Source of the DNA: Anaerovibrio sp. | Lineage (GTDB): Bacteria; Bacillota; Negativicutes; Selenomonadales; Selenomonadaceae | Assembly (NCBI GenBank): GCA_017475925.1 | Contig: JAFVER010000189.1 | Span: 1-33,236, forward strand | Direction: 5' to 3' | DNA: 33,236 nt | Shown: positions 1 through 7,900 of the stretch, piece after piece | How the letters are laid out: every line of letters starts with the position of its first letter | How positions within the stretch are numbered: the first letter of the stretch is position 1 | Translations under genes and position numbers: made by a program | Notes under the pieces: generated by a model | Seen by the model: only the letters and a program-made list of their open reading frames with translations | Told to the model about the DNA's origin: nothing | The model's database searches: none

Positions 1-943
1 TAGTAGTTCCCTGATAATCCACCTGCAGACCACCACAAACCGCCATGGCAGCATCCCGAACAATTCCCTCAGTAATGTCCATCAAGTCATTATAATCAGC
101 ATAGGCCTGATAAATCTCAATAGAAGTAAACTCAGGGTTATGGCGAACATCCATGCCTTCATTACGGAACACACGGCCAATTTCATAAACCCGCTCCATA
201 CCGCCTACAATCAACCGCTTTAGGTTAAGCTCAGTAGCAATACGAAGGTACATATCCATATCAAGGGTATTGTGATGGGTAATAAACGGACGGGCCGCTG
301 CACCACCGGCAATTGTTCCCAAAACCGGAGTTTCAACCTCCAAAAAATCCCTGGAATCAAGATAGTTACGAATAGACTTTATGATATTGGTCCTTGCTAC
401 AAAGGTATCCATAACCTCAGGATTCATAATCAAATCAACATAACGCTGACGATAACGGATTTCTGTATCAGTAAGGCCATGGAATTTTTCCGGCAGTGGC
501 CGCAGAGACTTGGACAGCAAATCAAAAGCCTCCACCCGCACAGTCAGCTCCCCACGGTGGGTACGGAACACATGCCCCTTTACCCCAATAATATCACCTA
601 TATCCAACAGCTTGAACTGCTTGTATTTTTCTTCCCCCAAAACATCCAGCTTAAAATAAATCTGGATACGGCTGGTGCGGTCCATTAAAACAGAAAAGCT
701 TGCCTTGCCATGTCCACGAATAGCCATCAGACGACCGGCAATAGAAACCTCTTCTTCACTTTCCTCATCTCCCTGAAGATGAGCGTATTGCTCCAATATC
801 CGTGCGTTATGATGTGATACCTCAAAGCGATGGCCAAACGGCGCAACGCCCATGCTTTTAAAGGCCTCCAGCTTATCCCGGCGAACCTTCAGCAATTCAT
901 TCATATCCTCCTGAACAGGAGTATTCTGATTATTTTCTGCCAC
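1..943 (-). CDS. lysS: Lysine--tRNA ligase (class II), 5' part; 3' end cut by the window edge
   Basis: The enzyme attaches lysine to tRNA-Lys using ATP, in the cytoplasm. About 314 codons are visible. They hold the N-terminal OB-fold anticodon-binding domain (roughly residues 55-170) and the start of the class II catalytic core, including motif 2 (a run reading [18 protein letters not shown]), which is typical of LysS. Motif 3 lies off the left edge. The start is read as GTG at 943, because GGGAG sits nine bases upstream on the minus strand; a later in-frame ATG (MNELLKVRR) is less well placed. The gene begins 19 bp after the greA stop, so the two are probably cotranscribed, a common arrangement in Firmicutes. 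The reading frame has no interruption inside the window. Identification is firm; only the exact start is open. Confidence 0.96.
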   Translation of the reverse strand, partial: MAENNQNTPVQEDMNELLKVRRDKLEAFKSMGVAPFGHRFEVSHHNARILEQYAHLQGDEESEEEVSIAGRLMAIRGHGKASFSVLMDRTSRIQIYFKLDVLGEEKYKQFKLLDIGDIIGVKGHVFRTHRGELTVRVEAFDLLSKSLRPLPEKFHGLTDTEIRYRQRYVDLIMNPEVMDTFVARTNIIKSIRNYLDSRDFLEVETPVLGTIAGGAAARPFITHHNTLDMDMYLRIATELNLKRLIVGGMERVYEIGRVFRNEGMDVRHNPEFTSIEIYQAYADYNDLMDITEGIVRDAAMAVCGGLQVDYQGTT

Positions 944-962
944 GTTTTCTATCTCCCAAACA

Positions 963-1436
963 TCAATGCTTAATTTCTACAATCTCATAATTGATAATAT
1001 TTTCACCAACATGAACCTCTACTGTTTCACCTACGGATTTACCAATAATCGCCATCCCCACCGGTGACTCATTGGATATTTTTCCTTCATCAGGGTCGGC
1101 CTCAGTGGAGCCTACCAGCTGGTATTCCTCAGTTTCATCAAACTCCAAATCCTTTAACACAACAGTGGAGCCCATTCCAACCATATTGGTATCAGTGGAG
1201 CCCTCAATAATCTTAGCATGGCGGATTTTCTCCTCCAGCTCGGCGATTTCTCCCTCCAAAGCTGCCTGAACATTTTTTGCATCATCATATTCGGAGTTCT
1301 CGGAAAGGTCTCCTAAAGCGATGGCAGCCTTTAACCGTTCAGCGACTTCAAGCCGTTTGACACCTCGCAAATTATCCAGCCTAGCCCGCATTTTTTCTAA
1401 ACCAGCCTCTGTAACAAGTACACTTTTGTCTGCCAT
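963..1436 (-). CDS. greA: Transcription elongation factor GreA
   Basis: GreA enters the secondary channel of stalled RNA polymerase and stimulates cleavage of the backtracked transcript, so elongation can resume. The 157-residue length is normal for the family. Residues 1-75 form the antiparallel coiled coil, whose tip carries the acidic signature [13 protein letters not shown]; its Asp and Glu residues help coordinate the catalytic Mg. The C-terminal half is the FKBP-like domain that binds polymerase, including a [11 protein letters not shown] stretch. The ATG is preceded by AAGGAG about ten bases upstream. The gene ends 19 bp before lysS, so a greA-lysS operon is likely. The leader contains an inverted repeat (1466-1496), listed separately. 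Nothing is unusual in the protein. Confidence 0.97.
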   Translation of the reverse strand: MADKSVLVTEAGLEKMRARLDNLRGVKRLEVAERLKAAIALGDLSENSEYDDAKNVQAALEGEIAELEEKIRHAKIIEGSTDTNMVGMGSTVVLKDLEFDETEEYQLVGSTEADPDEGKISNESPVGMAIIGKSVGETVEVHVGENIINYEIVEIKH

Positions 1437-1465
1437 TAATAAAAACTCCTTTTCTCAACAAATAA

Positions 1466-1496
1466 GAGTGCCTTTAGCACTTATCCTTAGGCACTC
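1466..1496 (-). promoter_or_regulatory. Inverted repeat in the greA leader
   Basis: GAGTGCC (1466-1472) and GGCACTC (1490-1496) form a perfect 7-bp stem with a 17-base loop, about 30 bp upstream of the greA start. A GCAC inside the loop (1477-1480) could instead pair with GTGC at 1468-1471, so two mutually exclusive hairpins are possible. On the minus strand the stem is followed by TTATTTG rather than a clean U-tract, so it is not a convincing terminator. An operator or an attenuator-like leader is possible. I saw no convincing promoter hexamers in this interval. Confidence 0.4.
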
Positions 1497-1567
1497 AAAA
1501 AATTACCATATTTTCAACATGGAGAGCTGCTGTATCAAGAAATAATACCTATTAAACAACACGCAAA

Positions 1568-1595
1568 GAGAACTGTCACTCCAGTAACAGCTCCC
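1568..1595 (-). terminator. Possible weak terminator hairpin after sepF
   Basis: About 15 bp downstream of the sepF stop, the minus strand can fold into a stem of about 11 bp including G-U pairs (GGGAGCTGTTA paired with TGACAGTTCTC, loop CTGGAG). It is followed only by TTTGCGTG. The U-tract is too short for a strong intrinsic terminator, so it may act as a partial terminator or an RNA-stabilising hairpin between sepF and greA. Confidence 0.4.
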
Positions 1596-1610
1596 AATGC
1601 TCATAATCGA

Positions 1611-2081
1611 TTATAAAGTCGCCCCAACAGACTTTATCTCATCAATCTCCACACTGCTTGGTGCATAAACAACCATGGTGTTGGAAATACGATGGAGAAA
1701 GCCATCCTGTACGTAGCAAACGCCATTCAAAAAATCACAAATACGCTGCTGCTCCGGCAGCTCTACCCGCTCATAGTTCACCACTACAGCACTCTTCGCC
1801 TTCAACATATCAGCAATCTCACGGACATCATCAAAGCGTTGAGGAACAAAAATCTTTATTTTAAACTCAGGCACTTTGCCTGTATTATCCGTGTGCAGGG
1901 TAAGATTAGGTCTCTTTACAGGTGCCGCAGCCGTTGATCTGCCAGTATCCACACTTGAACCGCCAACTACCTTACGCACTTCCTCCTGGCGCTCAGTAAC
2001 GACCTCTTCCTCCTCACCAAGATAAATATCTTCATCCACCTCTGGAGCAAGATAATCTGCCCATTTCTTCAACAATCCCAT
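1611..2081 (-). CDS. sepF: Cell division protein SepF
   Basis: SepF is a membrane-associated FtsZ partner that aligns FtsZ filaments at the division septum in Firmicutes and relatives. The start is ATG 2081, giving 156 residues beginning MGLLKKWADYLAP, because GGAGG lies about nine bases upstream and the N-terminal amphipathic helix begins there. A 16-codon upstream extension in the same frame (to 2129) has no family resemblance. Residues 20-65 form an acidic, low-complexity linker. From about residue 70 onward is the conserved SepF core (IKIFVPQRFDDV, then AVVVNYERVE and an FLNGVCY stretch with a C-terminal beta-strand). A TATAAT lies about 60 bp upstream. The neighbours greA and lysS are functionally unrelated housekeeping genes. 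Confidence 0.95.
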   Translation of the reverse strand: MGLLKKWADYLAPEVDEDIYLGEEEEVVTERQEEVRKVVGGSSVDTGRSTAAAPVKRPNLTLHTDNTGKVPEFKIKIFVPQRFDDVREIADMLKAKSAVVVNYERVELPEQQRICDFLNGVCYVQDGFLHRISNTMVVYAPSSVEIDEIKSVGATL

Positions 2082-2140
2082 GATACTCGCCCTCCAAACG
2101 AATAACCACAAAAACTTTCCAGATAACATACGGTAAAAAA

Positions 2141-2146
2141 ATTATA
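2141..2146 (-). promoter_or_regulatory. Possible -10 element for sepF
   Basis: A perfect TATAAT on the minus strand lies about 60 bp upstream of the sepF ATG, giving a predicted leader of about 50 bases. No good -35 hexamer is found 16-18 bp upstream (CTCCAT-like at best), so the assignment rests on the -10 alone. Confidence 0.35.
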
Positions 2147-2160
2147 AATGATAACTTATT

Positions 2161-2184
2161 CAGATGGAGTTTTAACTCCACCTG
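2161..2184. repeat. Inverted repeat 1 of the intergenic hairpin cluster
   Basis: TGGAGT (2165-2170) pairs with ACTCCA (2175-2180) around a TTTA loop. A flanking CAG/CTG extends the stem across one mismatch. The short, near-perfect palindrome is of the kind found at the ends of IS200/IS605-family elements, but no transposase is present. Confidence 0.6.
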
Positions 2185-2209
2185 AACTTAGTTGAATTTA
2201 CCCAGGGCT

Positions 2210-2260
2210 CTACGGGTGCTTAACTCCCACCTAAGAGGAAGGAGTCTTAGCACCCGTTAG
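2210..2260. repeat. Inverted repeat 2 of the intergenic hairpin cluster
   Basis: CTACGGGTGCT (2210-2220) pairs with AGCACCCGTTAG (2249-2260), with one bulged T. Inner segments ACTCC/GGAGT can extend the stem imperfectly. This is the strongest structure in the interval and can form on either strand. Confidence 0.6.
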
Positions 2261-2286
2261 CATCGGATAAATAAAATATGATTGCA

Positions 2287-2316
2287 CCTACCCCCTTTAG
2301 GGGGAGGTTGGTTTTT
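2287..2316 (+). terminator. Plus-strand terminator-like hairpin without an obvious gene
   Basis: CCT-A-CCCCC pairs with GGGGG-AGG (one bulged A, loop TTTA), followed on the plus strand by TTGGTTTTTATT. In that orientation it has the layout of an intrinsic terminator, yet no plus-strand gene precedes it. On the minus strand the downstream side is GTGCAATC, with no U-tract, so it is not a good typA terminator. It could end an unannotated plus-strand RNA or belong to a mobile-element relic. Confidence 0.45.
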
Positions 2317-2426
2317 ATTATATTCTTTATTAGTGGTATTTGTCCTGCTATTTTTTTAAAATTTTTCATATTTTTAAAAAATAAGGCTAAAGTCATACTG
2401 AACTTATCAGACAAATTCCCAAAGGC

Positions 2427-4250
2427 TTAACTGTTCTTACGAGCATTTTTGCTGGCCCGGCCTCTGGCAACCTTATCCAAAACTGCCTTGCGAAGTCGGA
2501 TGCTCTCCGGTGTTACCTCCACCAGTTCATCGTCGTTAATATATTCCAAGGCCTGCTCCAGGCTTAATATACGAGGCGGTACAAGTCTGATAGCCTCATC
2601 AGAGGCTGATGTACGCATATTGGAAACGTGCTTGGCCTTGCATGGATTTATATCCATATCTATTTCACGGCTGTTTTCACCTACAATCATGCCCTCATAT
2701 ACAGCCTGACCAGGAGAAATAAACATTGTTCCACGATCCTGTAGATTAAATATACCATAGCCGGTAGTTTCACCCTGCTCAAAGGCTACCAAAGAACCAC
2801 GGGTACGGCCCGGAATATCCCCCTTGTAAGGAACATAGCCGGAAAAAACATGATTCATTATTCCATTTCCCTTGGTATTGGTCAAAAGCTCACTTCTAAA
2901 GCCTATAAGACCACGGGCCGGAATCAAAAATTCCATCCGCATATAGCCGGAAACCTCAGTCATATTTGCCAGCTCAGCCTTGCGGGTGCCAAGGGATTCC
3001 ATAACAGTACCCATATACTCCTGTGGCACCTCCACAGTCAGGCTTTCCATTGGCTCACACTTCTGCCCGTTGATTGTCTTATACACAACCTCCGGCTTAC
3101 CAACCTGAAGCTCATAGCCCTCACGGCGCATAGTTTCAATAAGGATGGAAAGATGCAGCTCACCACGGCCGGAAACCTTAAATACATCAGCAGAATCTGT
3201 TTCCTCTACTCGAAGGGAAACATTGGTTTCCACCTCTTTAAACAGGCGATCCCGTAAATGACGGGAAGTAACAAACTGGCCCTCCCGACCGGCAAAGGGA
3301 CTGGTATTTACCCCAAAGGTCATGGAAAGGGTTGGTTCATCTATATTTATACTAGGTAATGCCTCTGGATTTTCAGCGTCGGCAACTGTATAGCCGATGC
3401 TGACATTACCAAGGCCAGTAAGACATACAATTTCTCCCATGGAAGCCTCAGGCACCTCTACCCTGTTCAAGCCCTGATAGGTATAAACCTTGCCTACCTT
3501 TGCCTTGGTCTCAGAATCACCATCCAAGAGCACAACCGCCTGATTTGGCTTGACGCTGCCACGAATAATGCGGCCCACAGCCACCTTACCTACATAATCA
3601 TCAGCCTCAAGAGTTGTAACCATCATCTGCAAAGGACCATCAGCATCTCCCTTAGGACAAGGAATCTCCTTTACAATAGTTTCCATCAGTGGAATAAGGT
3701 TATCGTTGTCATCCTCCATGCTGTATTTAGCCACACCATCTCTGGCAGTAGCATAAATACAAGGAAAATCAAGCTGGTCGTCATCAGCATCCAGCTCCAT
3801 AAACAGCTCCAAGACCTCATCATATACATCATCAACCCGCTGGTCAGGACGGTCAATCTTGTTGATAACCACTATTGGCTTTAAGCCCTGCTCCAGGGCC
3901 TTTCTGAGAACATATTTGGTCTGTGGCATTGGACCTTCAAAGGCATCCACCAGCAGAAGCACGCCATCCACCATATTGAGAACGCGCTCAACCTCACCAC
4001 CGAAATCCGCATGGCCCGGAGTATCCACAATATTTATCTTAGTACCCTCGTACATAATAGCTGTATTTTTGGAAAGAATTGTAATACCGCGCTCGCGCTC
4101 CAAATCACCGGAGTCCATTACCCGTTCAGCCACCTGCTCATTGGAACGGAAAATATGGCTCTGCTGAAGCATTGCATCAACCAGGGTGGTCTTCCCGTGA
4201 TCAACGTGAGCTATAATCGCAATATTTCTCAAATTCTCATTCACACTCAT
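2427..4250 (-). CDS. typA: Ribosome-associated translational GTPase TypA/BipA
   Basis: TypA is an EF-G-like GTPase that binds the 70S ribosome and supports ribosome assembly and growth under cold or other stress. The start is ATG 4250 ([15 protein letters not shown]), giving 607 residues, the usual family length. AGGAGG lies about 12 bases upstream. A further 19 codons upstream are in frame but fall in a leader hairpin and do not look like protein. The G motifs are clear: AHVDHGKTT (G1), RERGITI (G2), [11 protein letters not shown] (G3) and NKIDR (G4). EF-Tu-like domain II, the EF-G-like domain III/V region and the TypA-specific C-terminal domain follow. It stands alone, with its own promoter and no close partner. 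Confidence 0.97.
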   Translation of the reverse strand: MSVNENLRNIAIIAHVDHGKTTLVDAMLQQSHIFRSNEQVAERVMDSGDLERERGITILSKNTAIMYEGTKINIVDTPGHADFGGEVERVLNMVDGVLLLVDAFEGPMPQTKYVLRKALEQGLKPIVVINKIDRPDQRVDDVYDEVLELFMELDADDDQLDFPCIYATARDGVAKYSMEDDNDNLIPLMETIVKEIPCPKGDADGPLQMMVTTLEADDYVGKVAVGRIIRGSVKPNQAVVLLDGDSETKAKVGKVYTYQGLNRVEVPEASMGEIVCLTGLGNVSIGYTVADAENPEALPSINIDEPTLSMTFGVNTSPFAGREGQFVTSRHLRDRLFKEVETNVSLRVEETDSADVFKVSGRGELHLSILIETMRREGYELQVGKPEVVYKTINGQKCEPMESLTVEVPQEYMGTVMESLGTRKAELANMTEVSGYMRMEFLIPARGLIGFRSELLTNTKGNGIMNHVFSGYVPYKGDIPGRTRGSLVAFEQGETTGYGIFNLQDRGTMFISPGQAVYEGMIVGENSREIDMDINPCKAKHVSNMRTSASDEAIRLVPPRILSLEQALEYINDDELVEVTPESIRLRKAVLDKVARGRASKNARKNS

Positions 4251-4278
4251 AGTACTACAATTCCTCCTACTACATAGA

Positions 4279-4303
4279 AAAAGGAGTCCCATGCTCCCTT
4301 TTG
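4279..4303 (-). promoter_or_regulatory. Terminator-like hairpin in the typA leader
   Basis: On the minus strand AAAAGGGAG pairs with CTCCTTTTT (one G-U pair, loop CATGGGA), and the stem's 3' arm is itself a run of five T. It lies between the predicted typA promoter and the AGGAGG ribosome-binding site, so the leader could be attenuated or could fold protectively. I saw no competing antiterminator stem and no known riboswitch. Confidence 0.45.
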
Positions 4304-4334
4304 TCATAATTACCTCTTAATTTTCAGCATTAAT

Positions 4335-4363
4335 ATATTATTATAGTAGATTTCCAATGTCAA
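4335..4363 (-). promoter_or_regulatory. Sigma-70-type promoter of typA
   Basis: A perfect TTGACA (-35, 4358-4363) and TAATAT (-10, 4335-4340) are spaced by 17 bp on the minus strand. A second TATAAT overlaps the spacer at a non-optimal 12 bp. The predicted start is about 78 bases upstream of the typA ATG, leaving a leader that contains the hairpin at 4279-4303. Confidence 0.7.
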
Positions 4364-4378
4364 TTATTTTTTGCGTTC

Positions 4379-4432
4379 AAAACAAAAAGAGTGCACATAC
4401 CAGACGGTTCGTTTCTCCATCTGGCTGTGCAC
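4379..4432 (-). terminator. Intrinsic terminator of the two-partner secretion operon
   Basis: On the minus strand GTGCACA-GCCAGA pairs with TCTGG-TATGTGCAC, followed by TCTTTTTGTTTT. It lies 26 bp after the stop of the YbjN-like gene, so it closes the tpsB-tpsA-ybjN-like transcription unit before the typA promoter. Confidence 0.85.
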
Positions 4433-4458
4433 CATTTTCTTAAATTAATATAAAGCAA

Positions 4459-4893
4459 TCAATCCCCTTGCCAAATCCGTTTCATTAGCTTGCGATAGTT
4501 GGCATCCAGATAGTTAATGATAACAGAGAACATGGTATAAACCGTATCCCCCTTCAGCTCATCCTCAATTACCAGACACAAATCCAGCATCAAATCCCCA
4601 GCCTGGTTCAGATATAGCTTAAAGGGCTTGTAAGCCGCTGATTCATCGTTAATCATTTTCAGAAGCTCCTGCTGATTGGCTTCTGTCAACGCCTTTGGAG
4701 AAATTTGTACCCGTATCAATGCGAAAATGGATTCGTCTAAAATCACGATGGTAGGAAGCTGCTGCCCCTCCGTTGTAATATGGGAGCGAAACACCACAGT
4801 CTGCTGACTGTCCCCCTCCAATTCTTCCATTTCAAATACCTTGATATCCTTTTCCTCCAAATATGCCTTGAAGGCTTCTGCCTTTTTGTTCAT
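4459..4893 (-). CDS. Small YbjN/CesT-like protein, third gene of the TPS operon
   Basis: This 144-residue acidic protein has no signal peptide and no membrane segment, so it is predicted to be cytoplasmic. It alternates helices and strands in an order resembling the YbjN family, which shares the fold of type III secretion chaperones. It starts with a helix (KAEAFKAYLEEK), continues with strands around VVFRSHI and TIVILDES, then LNQAGDLMLDLCLVIED and a long C-terminal helix ending RKLMKRIWQGD. The match is by eye and is not certain. The ATG has GAAGGG upstream. It begins 26 bp after the tpsA stop and is followed by a strong terminator, so it is almost certainly cotranscribed with the adhesin. 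A chaperone or regulatory role for TpsA is an inference from this position. Confidence 0.85.
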   Translation of the reverse strand: MNKKAEAFKAYLEEKDIKVFEMEELEGDSQQTVVFRSHITTEGQQLPTIVILDESIFALIRVQISPKALTEANQQELLKMINDESAAYKPFKLYLNQAGDLMLDLCLVIEDELKGDTVYTMFSVIINYLDANYRKLMKRIWQGD

Positions 4894-4919
4894 TATCTCA
4901 TTTCCCTTCTTATAATACC

Positions 4920-7900
4920 TTATTCTATCACAATTTCCTCACTAGGGGCGTTCTGCTGCTGAATAACAACCTCAGTAGACTCCAAACCGAACAGCCTTGT
5001 CTCCCGTAATAATCTGCCAGGCTCCGTCAGCAACGCACTGTCAAAGGTGTATTGGCCATGCCGGTTGGTTACCCGTTCCCGCATCATGTCTACCACGCTG
5101 AGATTGTCACCATAGAGCTTGCCGTAATTCCGGTCGGCATCAACCAGCACAGTCCTATGAGTCCTAACCTTACCATCGGTATAAAGCTGGTATTCCCTGG
5201 TTTTACTGTTTGCCATATCCAGGTTGTTCCAGTAAACCAGCTGCTCCCCATCTCTGGTTGGTATACGCCCATAGGTGGCCAACGTTGTCTGGTCATTTTC
5301 CAAATGAATCTTATCCACCGCAAGCATATCGTCCATAGCAAGGTTACCCTGGTCCACATGGACATAGCCACGATTGCTCCAAAGGTTCGGCATATGAGTA
5401 CCGTATTTAGCACTCAGGCTACCAACATAGAAGTTTCCGCCAATAAGCTTCTGATTGCCGGCCCCCATAGCTGAAAGCTGGAACACATCCTTCTCATTCT
5501 TTGCAGCAAGAGTACCAAGCTGAATGTAGTTTCCGGTGAGCTCCACATCAGGCGTAGTAGCGCCACTGGCCTCAGCCAAAACATTGTTGACCCTGGATGC
5601 CTCTGTATTATTTTCCATCAGCACCATTACCGCCTTGCCTTCAGCCAGATTCAGGAACAAATCTCCATTGGTCAGCGCCACCCGGGTGGTTCCTTGGGAA
5701 ACAATGTTGTTACCATTAATGGAGCCCTGCTGCGTATTGGAAATAATCGCATTGCCACTAGCCGTTACATCATGCATCTGGATGTTGCCATTCTGCACAG
5801 CCACATTGGCGTTGCTTCCTGCGGTGATGTCCTCCGTCTGGATATTCCCCTGGCTGGCGGTCACAACAATATTTTGTTGAGAAGCAATATTTTTGGTACT
5901 GATATTACTGGTATCACCGGTGACATTCACATCGCCCTTGGCAGTAACGTTTTGCAGGGTTATATCACCAGTTTGCGTACCGATATCCACCTTGGTTTCA
6001 GAATTAATGTCTCCGCCGACAGTGATATCACCACGTACACTGGACAAATCAACCAAATTACCATCTACCTGTCCGGCAATTCTTATTTGACCAGCTTCGG
6101 TATGTACTGTAACATCACCTGTCAAGGTTGCTGTTTTATCGAAGAATACACCGCCTTCTTCCTTGACTGTAGCATTCAGATTTCGCTTAGCCTGAATAGC
6201 ATCCGTCACATGCAAATCACCGTTACGCCCTGTGAGATTAATATCCCGGGCAGAATCCACCAATCCATTTTGTTCGATGATGAAATTCTGTGCCCCTGGC
6301 GTATATTGGTCAGCGCCAGCTGCCATGGAAATATCCCCGGCCTTAGTGGAGGTCTTGCCATAAATCTTGACCTGACCTAAATCTACACCGATGTTAATAT
6401 TCTCCTGAGCGGTTACGGTTTCAACATCCGGTCCGTTGTCACCGATAGTAACACTACCAGTTCCTACCTTAACCCCAATATTGCCCTGCTCAGCTGTTAC
6501 AGCCTTTTCGATTGTTACATCACCTTGACTGGTCTGCACATTTACCGAATTCCCAGACCGTACCTCCTTGCCTACAGTAATATTACCCGTATCAGTGCTT
6601 AGAGCTACATTCTGGTTGGCTGTCACATTACCACCAATACCAATATTACCCGTTGTGGTAGAGAGATCAACATTGCCATTATCAGCTGCAACAGTGGCGC
6701 CTACATTGATATTTCCCTTGTTGGCTGTCATGGTAATATTCTTGGTGCCCTGAACATCATGGCCTACATTGATATCACCTTCATCGGTTTTTACGTTTAC
6801 ACTTCCTGTTACATTTACATCTGTATCAAAGTGAACACTGCCCTTTCCATCCAGCTCAGTGGCCAAATCAGACTTGGCCTGGATACGGTCGGAAATATGC
6901 AGGTCACCGTTGCCTACATTCAGATTGATTGCTCCACCAGCCTCTAATTTACCGTTTTGGTCAATAACGAAGGAGCTGTTATCCTTACCAGGAATATACT
7001 CCTGCCGGTGAGCCGACAAGGTAATATCTCCTACCTCGGTAGAGGTCTTACCATAAACAACAATCCTTCCATCATCAGCAGTAAGGTCAATATTGTCCTT
7101 AGCGGTAACTGTCTTTACATCCGGCCCATTATTACCAATCAGAATATCTCCCTGCTTAGAAGCAATGTCAATACTACCTGACTGAGCCGTTACGGTCTTA
7201 ACAACACCCACATTTCCCTTGTCTGTTCGGATGGATACATTCCCCGCCTTGGACAGAACATCGCCATCATCTCCCGTATTCAGGTCGCCGATAGTAACAT
7301 CCCCCAGTTTGGTGGAAATATCAACGTCCTTACCGGCGGTGATGTCTTTTCCCACACTGATATTGCCACTTACAGTCTGTAGACTGACTGTTCCCGCATC
7401 AGTGTTTACAGTATGACCTACCATAATATTTCCCTTGTCCGTGGAAATGGTCACGTCATTAGTAACACTTATATCCCGGCCAAAAGCAGCATGCCCTTGT
7501 TCAGCAATATTAACGGTAATGCCCTTCTTGGCCATAATATCGTCGGTAATAGTAATATCACCATTACGCCCGGTCAGACTGATACCACCACCAGAATTCA
7601 GCTTACCATCATCTCTAATGATGAAGTTTCCATTTTCAGCTCCTTCTACATAAACCTCCTTTCCGGCTTTCATGCCGATATCTCCATCCTTGGTTACTGT
7701 CTCACCAAGAATATAGATAGTTCCAAGGTTGGTTCCAATATTGGCATTCTTTTTCGCTATTATCGTCTTGTCTTCCGACGTGTTATCAATGCCAATGTAG
7801 ATTTCGCCCTTTCCGGTCTCCACAGATACACTTTCATCAACGGATTCAATGGCTTTGGCAACAAGGATATGACCTTCATTTGTTCCAATGGTAACATCCT

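Larger units (their letters stand above)
2082..2426. other. Non-coding stretch between typA and sepF with three hairpins
   Basis: This 345-bp stretch has no plausible gene on either strand. It contains a cluster of three strong inverted repeats at 2161-2184, 2210-2260 and 2287-2307, separated by unpaired bases. The rest (about 2320-2426) is very AT-rich with no recognisable element, and no clear terminator is visible for typA on the minus strand. The sepF promoter probably lies at its low-coordinate end. The hairpins are described separately. Confidence 0.7.

Noticed and set aside
272-688. Plus-strand 138-codon open frame
   Set aside because: It is antisense to lysS, whose minus-strand frame has class II synthetase motifs across the same region.
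2082-2129. Upstream in-frame start for sepF
   Set aside because: GGAGG lies directly before ATG 2081, and SepF normally begins at MGLLKKWADYL.
4251-4307. Upstream in-frame start for typA (MTKGSMGLLFL…)
   Set aside because: The extra 19 codons fall in the leader hairpin and the Shine-Dalgarno region and match no TypA N-terminus; ATG 4250 gives the usual length.
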